Shown: in pieces, positions 1 to 8,300 of the stretch
Layout of the letters: the number at the start of each line of letters is the position of its first letter
How positions within the stretch are numbered: the first letter of the stretch is position 1
Source of the DNA: an uncultured Odoribacter sp.
GTDB taxonomy: Bacteria; Bacteroidota; Bacteroidia; Bacteroidales; Marinifilaceae
Assembly (NCBI GenBank): GCA_944321145.1
Contig: CALUKF010000025.1
Location: forward strand, 1-38,935
DNA: 38,935 nt
Direction of reading: 5' to 3'
The notes under the pieces: generated by a model
The model's database searches: none
What the model was told of the DNA's origin: nothing
The model's input: only the letters and a program-made list of their open reading frames with translations
Program-made: the position numbers and the translations under genes

Positions 1-1
1 C

Positions 2-724
2 CTGTTTGCCGGCGACCTTTTCCGGATGTACACGAAGTTTTGTGAGAAAAAGGGGTGGAAAATAGATGTTTCCAGTTTCAATGAAGGTACTGCCGGCGGT
101 TATAAAGAGATTGTCGCCAGCGTTTCGGGCACGGGTGTTTATGGGATATTGAAATACGAGTCCGGCGTGCACCGCGTGCAGCGCGTTCCGGAGACCGAGA
201 CGCAGGGGCGTGTCCACACGTCGGCGGCAACGGTAGCTGTGCTGCCTGAAGCAGAGGAGTTTGATGTGCAAATCAACGAGGGCGAAATCAAGTGGGATAC
301 TTTCCGTTCCGGCGGTGCGGGCGGGCAGAATGTGAACAAAGTGGAGTCCGGTGTGCGCCTGCGTTATATGTGGAAAAATCCGAATACCGGCGTGACCGAG
401 GAAATCCTCATTGAGTGTACCGAGACGCGCGACCAGCCCAAAAACAAGGAGCGTGCCCTTGCGCGCCTGCGTTCGTTCATTTATGACAAGGAGCACCAGA
501 AATACCTTGACGATATTTCCGCCAAGCGCAAAACCATGGTGAGCACCGGTGACCGTTCCGCGAAAATCCGTACTTATAATTATCCGCAAGGGCGCGTGAC
601 CGACCATCGCATCAACCTCACTCTCTACAACTTGCAGGCAGTATTGGACGGGGCGTTGGATGAGATTATCGAGAAATTGCAGATTGAAGAAAATACAGAA
701 CGTTTGAAAGCAAGCGGACTATAA
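2..724 (+). CDS. prfA: Peptide chain release factor 1, C-terminal part (5' end outside window)
   Basis: Class I release factor that recognises UAA/UAG in the ribosomal A site and triggers peptidyl-tRNA hydrolysis. The frame is open from base 2, reading [13 protein letters not shown], so the N-terminal third lies upstream of the window. Visible are the peptidyl-hydrolysis loop with its GGQ motif ([15 protein letters not shown], around 300-345) and the conserved tail [21 protein letters not shown] with INLTLY. The pattern around GGQ and the tail fits RF1; RF2 usually carries a programmed frameshift near its start, which cannot be seen here. pyrF follows after 13 bases and is probably cotranscribed. 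In many Bacteroidales purM-prfA-pyrF are adjacent; here purM lies about 14 kb away. Identification is firm; RF1 rather than RF2 rests on overall similarity and context, because the codon-recognition motif was not located. Confidence 0.95.
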   Translation: MFAGDLFRMYTKFCEKKGWKIDVSSFNEGTAGGYKEIVASVSGTGVYGILKYESGVHRVQRVPETETQGRVHTSAATVAVLPEAEEFDVQINEGEIKWDTFRSGGAGGQNVNKVESGVRLRYMWKNPNTGVTEEILIECTETRDQPKNKERALARLRSFIYDKEHQKYLDDISAKRKTMVSTGDRSAKIRTYNYPQGRVTDHRINLTLYNLQAVLDGALDEIIEKLQIEENTERLKASGL

Positions 725-737
725 AAACAATATAACC

Positions 738-1571
738 ATGACGAAAGATTACAATCAATTGTTTGAACAGATTAAGGCGAAGAAATCTTTTCTTTGCGTG
801 GGTTTGGACTCGGATATTGCCAAAATCCCTGCCCATTTGTTGGGGGAGGATGACCCCGTGTTTGCCTTTAACCGTGCCATCATCGATGCTACCGTTGACG
901 TGGCGGTTGCCTATAAGCCGAACATCGCTTTCTATGAATCCCGAGGCGTGGAAGGCTGGCGGAGTTTGGAGCGGACGATGGAATACCTGCATACGAATTA
1001 TCCGGAAATCTTCACCATTGCCGACGCCAAGCGCGGCGACATCGGCAATACTTCCCGGATGTATGCCAAAGCATTTCTCGAAACCATTGATTTCGATTCG
1101 ATTACCGTCGCTCCTTACATGGGCGAGGATTCCGTGACGCCCTTCTTGGAATATCCCGGCAAATGGGTGATATTGTTGGCATTGACCTCCAATAAGGGAG
1201 CGTTTGATTTCCAGTTTTTTGAGGAAGAGGGCGAGAAACTCTACGAGCGTGTGCTGCGCAAATCGCAGGAATGGGGCGATGCCAGCCGCATGATGTATGT
1301 CGTGGGGGCAACGAAAGCTGACATGTTGGAGGGCATTCGGCGCATTGTGCCTGACCATTTCCTGTTGGTGCCCGGTGTGGGCGCGCAGGGTGGTAGCCTG
1401 GAGGAGGTTGCCAAGTATGGCATGAACGCCCGTTGTAGCTTGCTGGTCAATTCTTCCCGCGGCATCATTTTTGCCGACCGCACAGAGAATTTTGCTGTCC
1501 GTGCCGGCGAGGAAGCGCGCAAGCTCCAACGCGACATGGAACGCCTCTTGGCGGAACACGGCATTTGCTAA
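738..1571 (+). CDS. pyrF: Orotidine 5'-phosphate decarboxylase (type 2 family)
   Basis: Catalyses decarboxylation of OMP to UMP, the last step of de novo pyrimidine synthesis. The protein is 277 aa, the length of the longer type 2 PyrF. The active-site motif [15 protein letters not shown] (about residues 96-110), with the Asp-Lys-Asp arrangement, is clear. VTVAPY-like and late [11 protein letters not shown] segments supply the phosphate-binding loops of the TIM barrel. The ATG at 738 sits 13 bases after the prfA stop, and no better upstream start exists. No ribosome binding site is obvious, as is usual in this phylum. A MITE-like repeat begins only 5 bases after the stop codon. Confidence 0.96.
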   Translation: MTKDYNQLFEQIKAKKSFLCVGLDSDIAKIPAHLLGEDDPVFAFNRAIIDATVDVAVAYKPNIAFYESRGVEGWRSLERTMEYLHTNYPEIFTIADAKRGDIGNTSRMYAKAFLETIDFDSITVAPYMGEDSVTPFLEYPGKWVILLALTSNKGAFDFQFFEEEGEKLYERVLRKSQEWGDASRMMYVVGATKADMLEGIRRIVPDHFLLVPGVGAQGGSLEEVAKYGMNARCSLLVNSSRGIIFADRTENFAVRAGEEARKLQRDMERLLAEHGIC

Positions 1572-1575
1572 ACAG

Positions 1576-1752
1576 TTTTCAGGGGCTGTATCAAAATGCT
1601 AGTCATACTCCTCCGTCTGCTTCGCAGCCACCTCCCCTAGCTTAGGGGAGTAGCTTGAATACCAGACATTTCAAACTCTCCCCCTATTAGGGGGAGTACC
1701 CTGAAGGGGGGAGGGAGTATGAAAAAAGGCATTTCGATACAGCCCCTGAAAA
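1576..1752. repeat. MITE-like inverted-repeat element (177 bp)
   Basis: The ends at 1576-1599 and 1729-1752 are 24-base inverted repeats differing at one position. Inside lie two tight palindromes: CTCCCCTA/TAGGGGAG at 1632-1650 and CTCCCCCTA/TAGGGGGAG at 1678-1696. A second pair (CATACTCC near 1604, GGAGTATG near 1714) nests inside the terminal repeats. There is no convincing coding frame. The structure is that of a non-autonomous miniature element or an intergenic hairpin repeat. No clear target-site duplication is visible. Its position 5 bases after pyrF means it may also act as a transcript-end hairpin. Confidence 0.7.
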
Positions 1753-2168
1753 TTATTTTCCCTACACTCTTTTCCCCATCTCGTAGGCTTCCAGCAAGGC
1801 AGGTTTGCCCTCGATTTCCCCGACGTGCCATACCCCGCCGCAGAATACCGTCTTGACGGGGCAAAGATACGCTGTTCTTGTCTTTCCTCCTGTACCCGAA
1901 TTACGGATTTTTTCTTTCTGGCAGCCAAGCGCGGCATGTTTTGGGGTGTTTTTGTCATCATCTGATTCCCAGCCTATTCAGATTCTATTCACGGTCTGTT
2001 CCCGTAACACTCCCAATTCATCTCCAGTTTATCCCCGTTCTTGGAATAGTCGTGACCGGCGGAGGAACGCTGGAAAAGCCGGTTGATTGCCTTGTTGCTT
2101 GCAGATTTGATGGGAAGGTGGATGTGAAAAGAGGCTGCCTTGGATTTCTCGGCTGCCTCTTGAAAGGG
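1753..2168. other. Intergenic region with a possible minus-strand gene remnant
   Basis: No intact gene is seen. On the minus strand about 31 codons from roughly 1859 down to a TAG near 1765 read VKTVFCGGVWHVGEIEGK and onward to GKRV. These look coding-like, but have no start codon or upstream continuation and cannot be assigned to a family with confidence. A TAnnTTTG-like box (minus strand, 1862-1869) sits just upstream of them. The remaining part up to the tRNA contains no convincing frame. The stretch may be the worn-down end of a deleted gene next to the MITE-like element. Confidence 0.3.
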
Positions 2169-2242
2169 TGGTCCCACTTGGGCTTGAACCAAGGACTCCC
2201 TGATTATGAGTCAGGTGCTCTGACCAACTGAGCTATGGGACC
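2169..2242 (-). tRNA. tRNA with CAT anticodon (Met elongator or Ile2)
   Basis: The minus strand folds into a full cloverleaf: acceptor GGTCCCA pairing with TGGGACC, D arm AGCTCAGTTGGTCAGAGC, anticodon stem CCTGA/TCAGG with loop CTCATAA, and T arm with GGTTCAAGCC. The anticodon is CAT. Whether this is elongator Met or the lysidine-modified Ile2 tRNA cannot be settled by eye. The gene encodes ACCC rather than CCA after the acceptor stem, so CCA must be added after transcription. Confidence 0.95.
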
Positions 2243-2285
2243 TGCATATAATTTATGCTTTAAGAATGGTCGTGTTTTTCTGCGT

Positions 2286-2319
2286 GCAAAGATAGGGATA
2301 AAATCCGGTTTTTTGCAAG
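2286..2319 (-). promoter_or_regulatory. Bacteroidota-type promoter for the CAT tRNA
   Basis: On the minus strand a TTG (2316-2318) is followed by 21 bases and TATCTTTGC (2286-2294), matching the Bacteroidota -33/-7 consensus. It points at the tRNA 44 bases downstream. The TTTTGCAA sequence at 2311-2318 may also serve as the -33 region of the divergent rlmH promoter. Confidence 0.75.
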
Positions 2320-2364
2320 CGGATTGGAAAAAAAATATTATTTTCGTAGGACGTAAACAGAGAT

Positions 2365-2844
2365 ATGGAAATGAAGATTTGTTTGTTGGTCATCGGGAAG
2401 ACGGACGCTTCGTATGTCCGGGAGGGAATCGCTGAGTATGAGAAGCGATTGGCGAAGTATGTGCCGTATGAAATGAAGGTGTTGCCGGACGTGCGTTTTG
2501 CGAAGAACCGGACGGAGGCGATGCAGAAGGAGCAGGAGGGGGCGATGATTCTTGCCCAGTTGCAGGATTCGGATTGGGTGGTGGTGTTGGATGAGCGGGG
2601 GCGGGAATATACGTCGGTGGAGTTTGCCGGTTATCTGGAGCAGAAGATGTTGGCAGGGACGCGGCGGTTGGTTTTTGTGGTGGGAGGTCCCTACGGGTTC
2701 GCGGAGGCGGTTTATGCCCGGGCGAACGATAAGGTGGCGCTGTCGAAGATGACTTTTTCGCACCAGATGGTGAGAATGATATTTGTTGAACAGTTTTACC
2801 GGGCGATGACCATATTGAAGGGCGAGCCCTATCATCATGAGTGA
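2365..2844 (+). CDS. rlmH: 23S rRNA (pseudouridine1915-N3)-methyltransferase RlmH
   Basis: SPOUT-family methyltransferase that methylates pseudouridine 1915 in helix 69 of 23S rRNA. It is 159 aa, the usual size. The N-terminus MKICLLVIGKT, the SAM-binding knot VFVVGGPYGF (about residues 103-112) and the C-terminus LKGEPYHHE are all diagnostic. Two starts are possible: ATG 2365 (MEMKIC) or ATG 2371 (MKIC); the latter matches the usual family start. A weak TATTTTCG -7 box lies at 2339-2346. The stop codon overlaps the start of the following histidine kinase by 8 bases, which implies translational coupling. Confidence 0.96.
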   Translation: MEMKICLLVIGKTDASYVREGIAEYEKRLAKYVPYEMKVLPDVRFAKNRTEAMQKEQEGAMILAQLQDSDWVVVLDERGREYTSVEFAGYLEQKMLAGTRRLVFVVGGPYGFAEAVYARANDKVALSKMTFSHQMVRMIFVEQFYRAMTILKGEPYHHE

Positions 2845-5800
2845 TATGAATGCGAAAATCAGAAAAGCATCGGTGGTCTTGTTTTTTGCCGTGGTGCTGT
2901 TGGGGGCAACGGGGTTGACGGAGTTTTTGTTTTACCGCCAGGATGAAAAAGTGTGGGTGCAGCATTTCGAAGCCCGCTTGCATGAGCAGGAGGCTTGGGC
3001 AGACCGGATGTTGGCGTCGTTTGGCGACAGTGTGCGGATGGAGAAGGAGGATTACGAGCGGGAGGTGCTCTTTTTGGGATTCCGGAAGGGGAGAATCTTT
3101 TTCTGGTCAGACCGTTTCAGTTATCGGGGGATATATCCTAGCTTGGCTTCAGGGGTGAATTTTATCCACTGGGGGAATACGTATTACGAGGTGCGCCACC
3201 GGCAATATGGGGAGACGGACTATTTCGCTTTGCTGAAAATCAAGGATGTGTATCCTTACAACAGCCGTTATTTGCGAGACCATTTTGCCGATTATCTGAA
3301 GATTGCCGACGAGAATGTGGATTTGGTGGATGTGCACCAGACGGAGGTGGATGGCGGTTGCCTGATTCAGGACAAGGACGGGCAGGGGGTGTTTTATCTG
3401 GTTTTTGATGAGAATTATAAGGATGTGCGGACGAATTATGTGTTGATAGCCTTTTACCTGATTTTCTTTTTGAGCCTGTTTTATGTGTACGACTTGCTGT
3501 TGCAGAGTACTAATTCGTGGCGGCGGCAACTGGTTTATTTGGGAGGATTTGTGCTTTTCCTGATTTTGTTGCGTTGGGTGATGCAGGCGTGCGAAATCCC
3601 ATCGAGCATATACCGCCTGCCGATTTTTGCAAACCATTTTGAGGTGGATAGTTTTTTGATATCCATTGGCGATTTGCTGTTGTCGGGCATCAGTTTCTTT
3701 TATGTGTTTTATGCGACTTCGGCGCATATCCGGATTAATTATTCGAATCCGGCGACCCGCCATTATCGTTATTTGATTGGTTGCGGATTGTTGTTGGTGG
3801 TTTTCATTTATGTTGATTTTTACAATTTTGTAATCAACTTTTTTGTGGCGAATATGGGCATTCACCTGAATATTGCGCAGTTGATTCACATAGGGAGCGG
3901 GTCTGTGATAGCCTTTCTGATTATTTGCCTGGGCGGGTTGGTTATTTTGTTCGGTTTGTGGTGGACGCAGTCGGTGTTGCGCCATTTCTTTTCGTTTCCT
4001 GCCGTGATTTTGCTGATTACGGCGGAGAGCCTTGCGTTTTGGGGCATCAGCGAGTTGTTTGGTTTTTATACTGATTTCTGGGATTGTTTCTTTGTGTGGG
4101 GGCTGGCGGTGCTGTTAGCCGTGAACCGTTATTTGCTGAAGGTGGAGATACAGCGGGGCATGTTCATCTTGGTCGTTTTCTTGCTTTCGATTTATATTGT
4201 GATGATATCCAAGAGATACGAACGCTATGAGGAGTTAGACCAACGCTTGGATTATGCAACGGAATTGATTGAGGAACGCGACAAGAATTTTGAGCAGCAT
4301 CTGGAGGAATTGGACGAAAATATCCTTTCTTCCATTGAGCTTGCCTTTTTCTTGGGGGTGGGGGATGACGAGGAAGCGGAGAGTTTATTGCGTGACAGGT
4401 TGTTGAACATGAGGGGATTCAATTATTATTTGGATGTTACGATTTGCCGGGAGGGCGACAGCCTGTGGCTTAGGGACAGCCATACGCGGCAGGATTGCCG
4501 GGAGTATTTTGATTGGATTATCGGCACTGCGGGCTATCGTTTGGGCAATACCCATTTTTATGCCATACGCATTTTCGACGGTTATGTCACTTATTTGGGC
4601 AGGTTCCGCATCGGGGACGCGTGGGTTTATTTGCGTTTCGACGCGGGCAAGGATGACGAGGGCATCGGTTATCCGCAATTGCTGTCGCGGAAATCTTCGG
4701 AGAGCCAGGATGTGGTGTACCATTATTCTTATGCGAAATATTTGCATGGCGAGTTGGCTGCTTCGGCTGGCGATTTCATCTACACCAAGCAGTTGAAACC
4801 TTGGGCAGAACGCACGGGCGAAAGCGTGCGGGTGGTGATTCGGGACAATTACTCACACATGCTGGTGGCGGTGAATGATTATGATACATTGATTATCAGC
4901 TTGCCGGAATACACATTTGCCTTGTATTACATGAATACGCTGTATGCGTTTTTGATTTGCATGGTGGTTTCTTCATACGGCATGTTTTTCAACGCGAACG
5001 ACCGGCGGCGCATTCGGGGCAGGACCTTGAAGACGAGAATCAAAGTCAGCGTGATTTTTTTGATATTCATGTTGTTCTTGCTGTTGACGGCGTTGAGCAT
5101 TTATATTAACGTCAAGAATTTTGAGAATCGGCATGAGGCGAGGGCGTTTGAATTCTTGCGATATGTGAATAAGGAATTGGAGCGTTTGGATTGCGTGGAT
5201 TGGCGGGAATGTCCGGGGATTGTGCAGCATTTGGCGAACATATCGGAGCAATTGCTGATAGACATTAATATTTATTCGGTGCAGGGCGGTTTGGTGGCGA
5301 CTTCCCGCCCGGAGATTTTTCAGCATGATTTCTATGGCTATCTGGTGAATCCGAGAGCTTTGCAGAAGATTGTCGGAGAGGGGGGAACTAATTATTTGGA
5401 GTGGGAGGACATGGGGGAATTGCGTTGCATGACGGTTTACATGCCGCTGGTGTTGAGCCAAGAGAAGAGTTATATCCTGAGTATTCCTTATTTTGCCCAG
5501 AGCGATGACTTGAATTTGGAGATTATGACGGTGGTCGTTATTGCCGTGAACATTGCGATTATCATGATGGTGTTGGCTTTTGTGCTTTCGGGCTTGTTGG
5601 CGGAACGGGTGACGAAGCCGCTGCAGTTGGTAAACGAAAAATTGCAGCAGATGCGGGCTGGTGGCAAAAACGAGAAGATTTCTTATAAAGGGAAAGATGA
5701 ACTTGCCGTTCTGGTGCAGGCATATAATAATATGGTGGACAAGGTGGATGAGAGCATCCGCCAATTGGCACTCTCGGAACGCGAGACCGCTTGGCGGGAA

Positions 5801-6460
5801 ATGGCACGGCAGATTGCCCACGAAATCAAGAATCCCTTGACTCCGATGAAGTTGAATATCCAGTTTTTGCTCCGTTCACTCCAAATGGAAGATGCAGAAA
5901 AATTCAAGCAACGTTTCAAGGATGTTTCGGCGATGCTGATGGAACAGATTGACAATCTGGCGGCGACGGCTTCCGCTTTTTCCGATTTTGCCAAACTGTC
6001 TGTGACGCACAACGAGGTGCTGAAATTGGATGAGGTGCTGAAAAATTGCATTCTGTTGTTTGAAAATAATGTTGATAGCATCCGTTACAAATTGGAACCG
6101 GACGTGCGGGTGCGGGCAGACCGGGAGCAATTGCGCCGCGTGTTTGTCAATCTTTTGAAGAACGCCGAGCAGAGCATTCCTGCCGGACAGCAGGGAGAAA
6201 TCACAGTGACTTTGCAGTCAGTCGGTACGCGGGCAGAGGTGCGGGTCAAGGACAACGGCTGCGGCATTCCGGAAGACATCCAGAAAAAGATATTCGAGCC
6301 AAACTTTACAACCAAATCCAGCGGTTCGGGCTTGGGCTTAGCGATTTGCCGGCGCATCATTGAGAATTTCGGCGGGGAAATCGGCTTCACGACCGAGTGC
6401 GGCGTAGGCACGGAGTTTTACATCTTCTTGGACAAGTGCGAAACTGAGGGGGAGGGTTGA
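2837..6460 (+). CDS. Large multi-pass sensor histidine kinase (HAMP-HisKA-HATPase)
   Basis: Membrane sensor kinase of 1207 aa. One N-terminal membrane segment (about 12-32) and an extracytoplasmic domain are followed by a bundle of about eight membrane segments (200-457), a second outer domain (460-690), membrane segments near 696-718 and 735-755, a third outer domain, and a last segment at 896-920. HAMP follows (about 918-980), then HisKA with RQIAHEIKNPLTP (phosphoacceptor His about 995). The ATPase domain has NLLKNAEQS, DNGCGIPEDI (about 1139) and GSGLGLAICRR (about 1163). The kinase end resembles NtrY-type sensors. It starts 8 bases inside rlmH, and no response regulator is adjacent, so the partner must be elsewhere. 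The signal is unknown. Confidence 0.9.
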   Translation: MSDMNAKIRKASVVLFFAVVLLGATGLTEFLFYRQDEKVWVQHFEARLHEQEAWADRMLASFGDSVRMEKEDYEREVLFLGFRKGRIFFWSDRFSYRGIYPSLASGVNFIHWGNTYYEVRHRQYGETDYFALLKIKDVYPYNSRYLRDHFADYLKIADENVDLVDVHQTEVDGGCLIQDKDGQGVFYLVFDENYKDVRTNYVLIAFYLIFFLSLFYVYDLLLQSTNSWRRQLVYLGGFVLFLILLRWVMQACEIPSSIYRLPIFANHFEVDSFLISIGDLLLSGISFFYVFYATSAHIRINYSNPATRHYRYLIGCGLLLVVFIYVDFYNFVINFFVANMGIHLNIAQLIHIGSGSVIAFLIICLGGLVILFGLWWTQSVLRHFFSFPAVILLITAESLAFWGISELFGFYTDFWDCFFVWGLAVLLAVNRYLLKVEIQRGMFILVVFLLSIYIVMISKRYERYEELDQRLDYATELIEERDKNFEQHLEELDENILSSIELAFFLGVGDDEEAESLLRDRLLNMRGFNYYLDVTICREGDSLWLRDSHTRQDCREYFDWIIGTAGYRLGNTHFYAIRIFDGYVTYLGRFRIGDAWVYLRFDAGKDDEGIGYPQLLSRKSSESQDVVYHYSYAKYLHGELAASAGDFIYTKQLKPWAERTGESVRVVIRDNYSHMLVAVNDYDTLIISLPEYTFALYYMNTLYAFLICMVVSSYGMFFNANDRRRIRGRTLKTRIKVSVIFLIFMLFLLLTALSIYINVKNFENRHEARAFEFLRYVNKELERLDCVDWRECPGIVQHLANISEQLLIDINIYSVQGGLVATSRPEIFQHDFYGYLVNPRALQKIVGEGGTNYLEWEDMGELRCMTVYMPLVLSQEKSYILSIPYFAQSDDLNLEIMTVVVIAVNIAIIMMVLAFVLSGLLAERVTKPLQLVNEKLQQMRAGGKNEKISYKGKDELAVLVQAYNNMVDKVDESIRQLALSERETAWREMARQIAHEIKNPLTPMKLNIQFLLRSLQMEDAEKFKQRFKDVSAMLMEQIDNLAATASAFSDFAKLSVTHNEVLKLDEVLKNCILLFENNVDSIRYKLEPDVRVRADREQLRRVFVNLLKNAEQSIPAGQQGEITVTLQSVGTRAEVRVKDNGCGIPEDIQKKIFEPNFTTKSSGSGLGLAICRRIIENFGGEIGFTTECGVGTEFYIFLDKCETEGEG

Positions 6461-6516
6461 ATGAGGAAGGGGCTGGCTGGGAAAATTGCCGGTCTCCTTC
6501 TGTTTTATCTTTTTTG

Positions 6517-6549
6517 TTTGGTTATTGAAAATAGAAAACCTTATCTTTG
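6517..6549 (+). promoter_or_regulatory. Promoter for the DUF3575 gene, nearly abutting its start codon
   Basis: TTTG (6517-6520), a 21-base spacer and TATCTTTG (6542-6549) match the Bacteroidota consensus exactly. Only six bases separate the -7 box from ATG 6556, so the transcript would start within a few bases of the start codon. Confidence 0.8.
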
Positions 6550-6555
6550 GATTCC

Positions 6556-7239
6556 ATGAAATATCGGCGACTTTGGCATATAATCATAACGATGTGGATA
6601 GGCTTTGCTGGAGAATTGTCATTCGCACAGACATTGAGCAAAGATAGTGTAATTATTCATTTTCAGCAAGGCAAAGGCTTTGATTACAGAAGGTTGACAC
6701 ATTTAGTAGAAATAGATTCTAATGTCCCTCATCGGAAAGAGGCATTAAAAATATTTCAAGATATGGTCATCAAAACCAATCTTCCCTACTACGCTTTTGT
6801 TGTTCCCAATATAGCCATAGAAAGGAGCTTCGCTGCCCATTGGTCAGTGGATATTCCCCTGTGGTACAGTCCCTATACGATTGCTCGCAACTATCGTTTC
6901 CGCATATTGGCACTTCAACCTTCCCTGCGCTATTGGCTGCGCCAAAGTTTGCAAGGGCATTTTCTTGCCGTCCACGCCCTATGGGGGCAGTTTAATATCT
7001 CTGTAAACCATCAGACCCGCTATCAGGATTTCCGCGGTATGTGGGGTGGTGGCATTGATTATGGTTATGCCTTGAGGCTTAAAAATAGGTGGGGCATGGA
7101 GTTCAACCTTGGAGCAGGCTACATCCGAACCCGTTACGAAACTTACTTTAACCGGAAAAACGGAGCCTTGTACGGCAAACACCTGGCAAACTACTGGGGC
7201 GTGACCCGCTTAGGCATATCCTTGACTTATAAGCTGTGA
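6556..7239 (+). CDS. DUF3575 family protein, probably exported
   Basis: Predicted 227-aa protein. Residues 1-25 (MKYRRLWHIIITMWIGFAGE, then LSFAQ) form a signal peptide with a positive start, a hydrophobic core and a likely cleavage after SFA. The body resembles Bacteroidales DUF3575 proteins: NIAIERSF, WSVDIPLWYSPYTI, FRILALQPSLRYW, then a Gly/aromatic-rich end (GGGIDYGYAL, MEFNLGAGYIRTRYE, LGISLTYKL) with alternating strands typical of an outer-membrane beta-barrel. Function is unknown; members often sit near fimbriae or surface genes, which is not the case here. ATG 6556 is preferred over a TTG at 6547 that lies inside the -7 box; ATG 6592 is a less likely alternative. Confidence 0.8.
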   Translation: MKYRRLWHIIITMWIGFAGELSFAQTLSKDSVIIHFQQGKGFDYRRLTHLVEIDSNVPHRKEALKIFQDMVIKTNLPYYAFVVPNIAIERSFAAHWSVDIPLWYSPYTIARNYRFRILALQPSLRYWLRQSLQGHFLAVHALWGQFNISVNHQTRYQDFRGMWGGGIDYGYALRLKNRWGMEFNLGAGYIRTRYETYFNRKNGALYGKHLANYWGVTRLGISLTYKL

Positions 7240-7270
7240 AACATCCCTTTCCCTAAACGAAATTTTAAAA

Positions 7271-7483
7271 CTAAGACAGGTAAGATTTCAACCACGAACT
7301 ATCCTTCAAGCTCTTCAATTTCTGGATGGCTTTCGCTTTGACTTACTGGATTCGTTCGGTAGTCATGCCCAGCGCCCTGCTGATTTCCTCCAGCGTCATG
7401 GGCTGGCTGTCCTCCAAACCGTAAAACATCGTCAGAATCCTTATTGGCAATTCCTCGGAAGGGGAGAGTGGATGTAGTTGCAT
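7271..7483 (-). pseudogene. Decayed sigma-70 region 4 fragment
   Basis: The minus strand reads MQLHPLSPSEELPIR, then ILTMFYGLEDSQPMTLEEIS, then RALGMTTERIQ, a TAA stop (7343-7345), and in the same frame VKAKAIQKLKSLKDSSW to a TAG at 7271. This is sigma-70 region 4 in order: the [RV]LxxxYGL segment, the PxTLEEI helix, the recognition helix T-x-E-R and the K-A-[IL]-x-K-L tail. The in-frame TAA sits where the conserved RQI glutamine (CAA) is expected, so one C-to-T change explains it. Regions 1-3 are absent upstream, where the pssA promoter lies. It is most likely a relic of an rpoD-like gene. Confidence 0.65.
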
Positions 7484-7528
7484 GGTGCGATATTTTGCAA
7501 AAAGCTCGCCGATTTCGGTGAGTTTCCT

Positions 7529-7536
7529 TATCTTTG
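7529..7536 (+). promoter_or_regulatory. -7 box of the pssA promoter
   Basis: TATCTTTG matches TAnnTTTG and lies 29 bases before the pssA ATG. No good TTTG is found at the usual 19-21 base distance. Confidence 0.6.
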
Positions 7537-7565
7537 CATAGCGAAAACTTTTAAATACGAACGAG

Positions 7566-8300
7566 ATGAAAAAGCATATTCCGAATCTGATTACTTCGAT
7601 GAATGCCGTGTCCGGTGCGTTGGCGGTGGGGGTGGCGATGTATGGGCATTTGGCATGGGCGGCGGTGTTGATTCTGCTGGCGATGGTGTTTGATTTCTTT
7701 GACGGCATGACGGCGCGGTTGCTGCATGTGAAGTCGGAGTTGGGCAAAGAGTTGGATTCACTGGCGGATATGGTGAGTTTCGGGCTGGCACCGGCGGTGT
7801 TGGCGCATTTTCTGATTGTGGAGCTTTTGCCGGGCGGCAACATGGAGGCGTGGGGTGAATGGCGGTGGTGGGAACAGGCGGCGACGGTGGTGCCGTTGTT
7901 GATTCCGGCTTTTTCGGCTTACCGTTTGGCGAAGTTCAATTTGGATGCACGGCAGACGATGTCGTTCATCGGGATGCCGACGCCTGCACACGCGTTGTTT
8001 TGGGTAGGGCTGGTGCTGGGACGGAGCTGCGAGCCGGAGTTATATGCGCTGTTGTTTGGACATGCGGCGGTGTTGGGCATTTGCGTGGTGATATTATCCG
8101 TGCTGCTTGTCTGTGAATTGCCCATGTTCTCCTTGAAGATTGCCGGGTTTGGCTGGCGGGAGAACAAGGTGCGCTACCTGTACTTTGCCGTCCTCGTGGC
8201 ATGCGCTTGCATTTGGGGCGGTGCGGTGCTTTTCTTGGTTGTTCCCTTGTACCTCTTATTTTCCTTGGGGGCTTTCTTTATAAATCAAAGTCGGCAATAG
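7566..8300 (+). CDS. pssA: CDP-diacylglycerol-serine O-phosphatidyltransferase
   Basis: Integral membrane enzyme that makes phosphatidylserine from CDP-diacylglycerol and serine, leading to phosphatidylethanolamine. The CDP-alcohol phosphotransferase signature D-G-x2-A-R-x8-G-x3-D-x3-D is complete: FDGMTARLLHV, then GKELDSLADMVSFG (about residues 42-70). Several hydrophobic segments follow (LILLAMVFDFF, VLGICVVILSVLLVC, LYFAVLVACACIW, LFLVVPLYLLFSLG). It is 244 aa, as in the short bacterial type II enzymes. The 3' end overlaps the end of the convergent HU-like gene by 23 bases. Confidence 0.95.
   Translation: MKKHIPNLITSMNAVSGALAVGVAMYGHLAWAAVLILLAMVFDFFDGMTARLLHVKSELGKELDSLADMVSFGLAPAVLAHFLIVELLPGGNMEAWGEWRWWEQAATVVPLLIPAFSAYRLAKFNLDARQTMSFIGMPTPAHALFWVGLVLGRSCEPELYALLFGHAAVLGICVVILSVLLVCELPMFSLKIAGFGWRENKVRYLYFAVLVACACIWGGAVLFLVVPLYLLFSLGAFFINQSRQ

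Noticed and set aside
666-1559. Long minus-strand frame antisense to pyrF
   Set aside because: Shadow of pyrF; no family features, and pyrF is certain.
7343-7843. Long minus-strand frame joining the sigma relic to antisense of pssA
   Set aside because: Only the part below 7483 shows sigma homology; the rest is antisense to pssA and its promoter.
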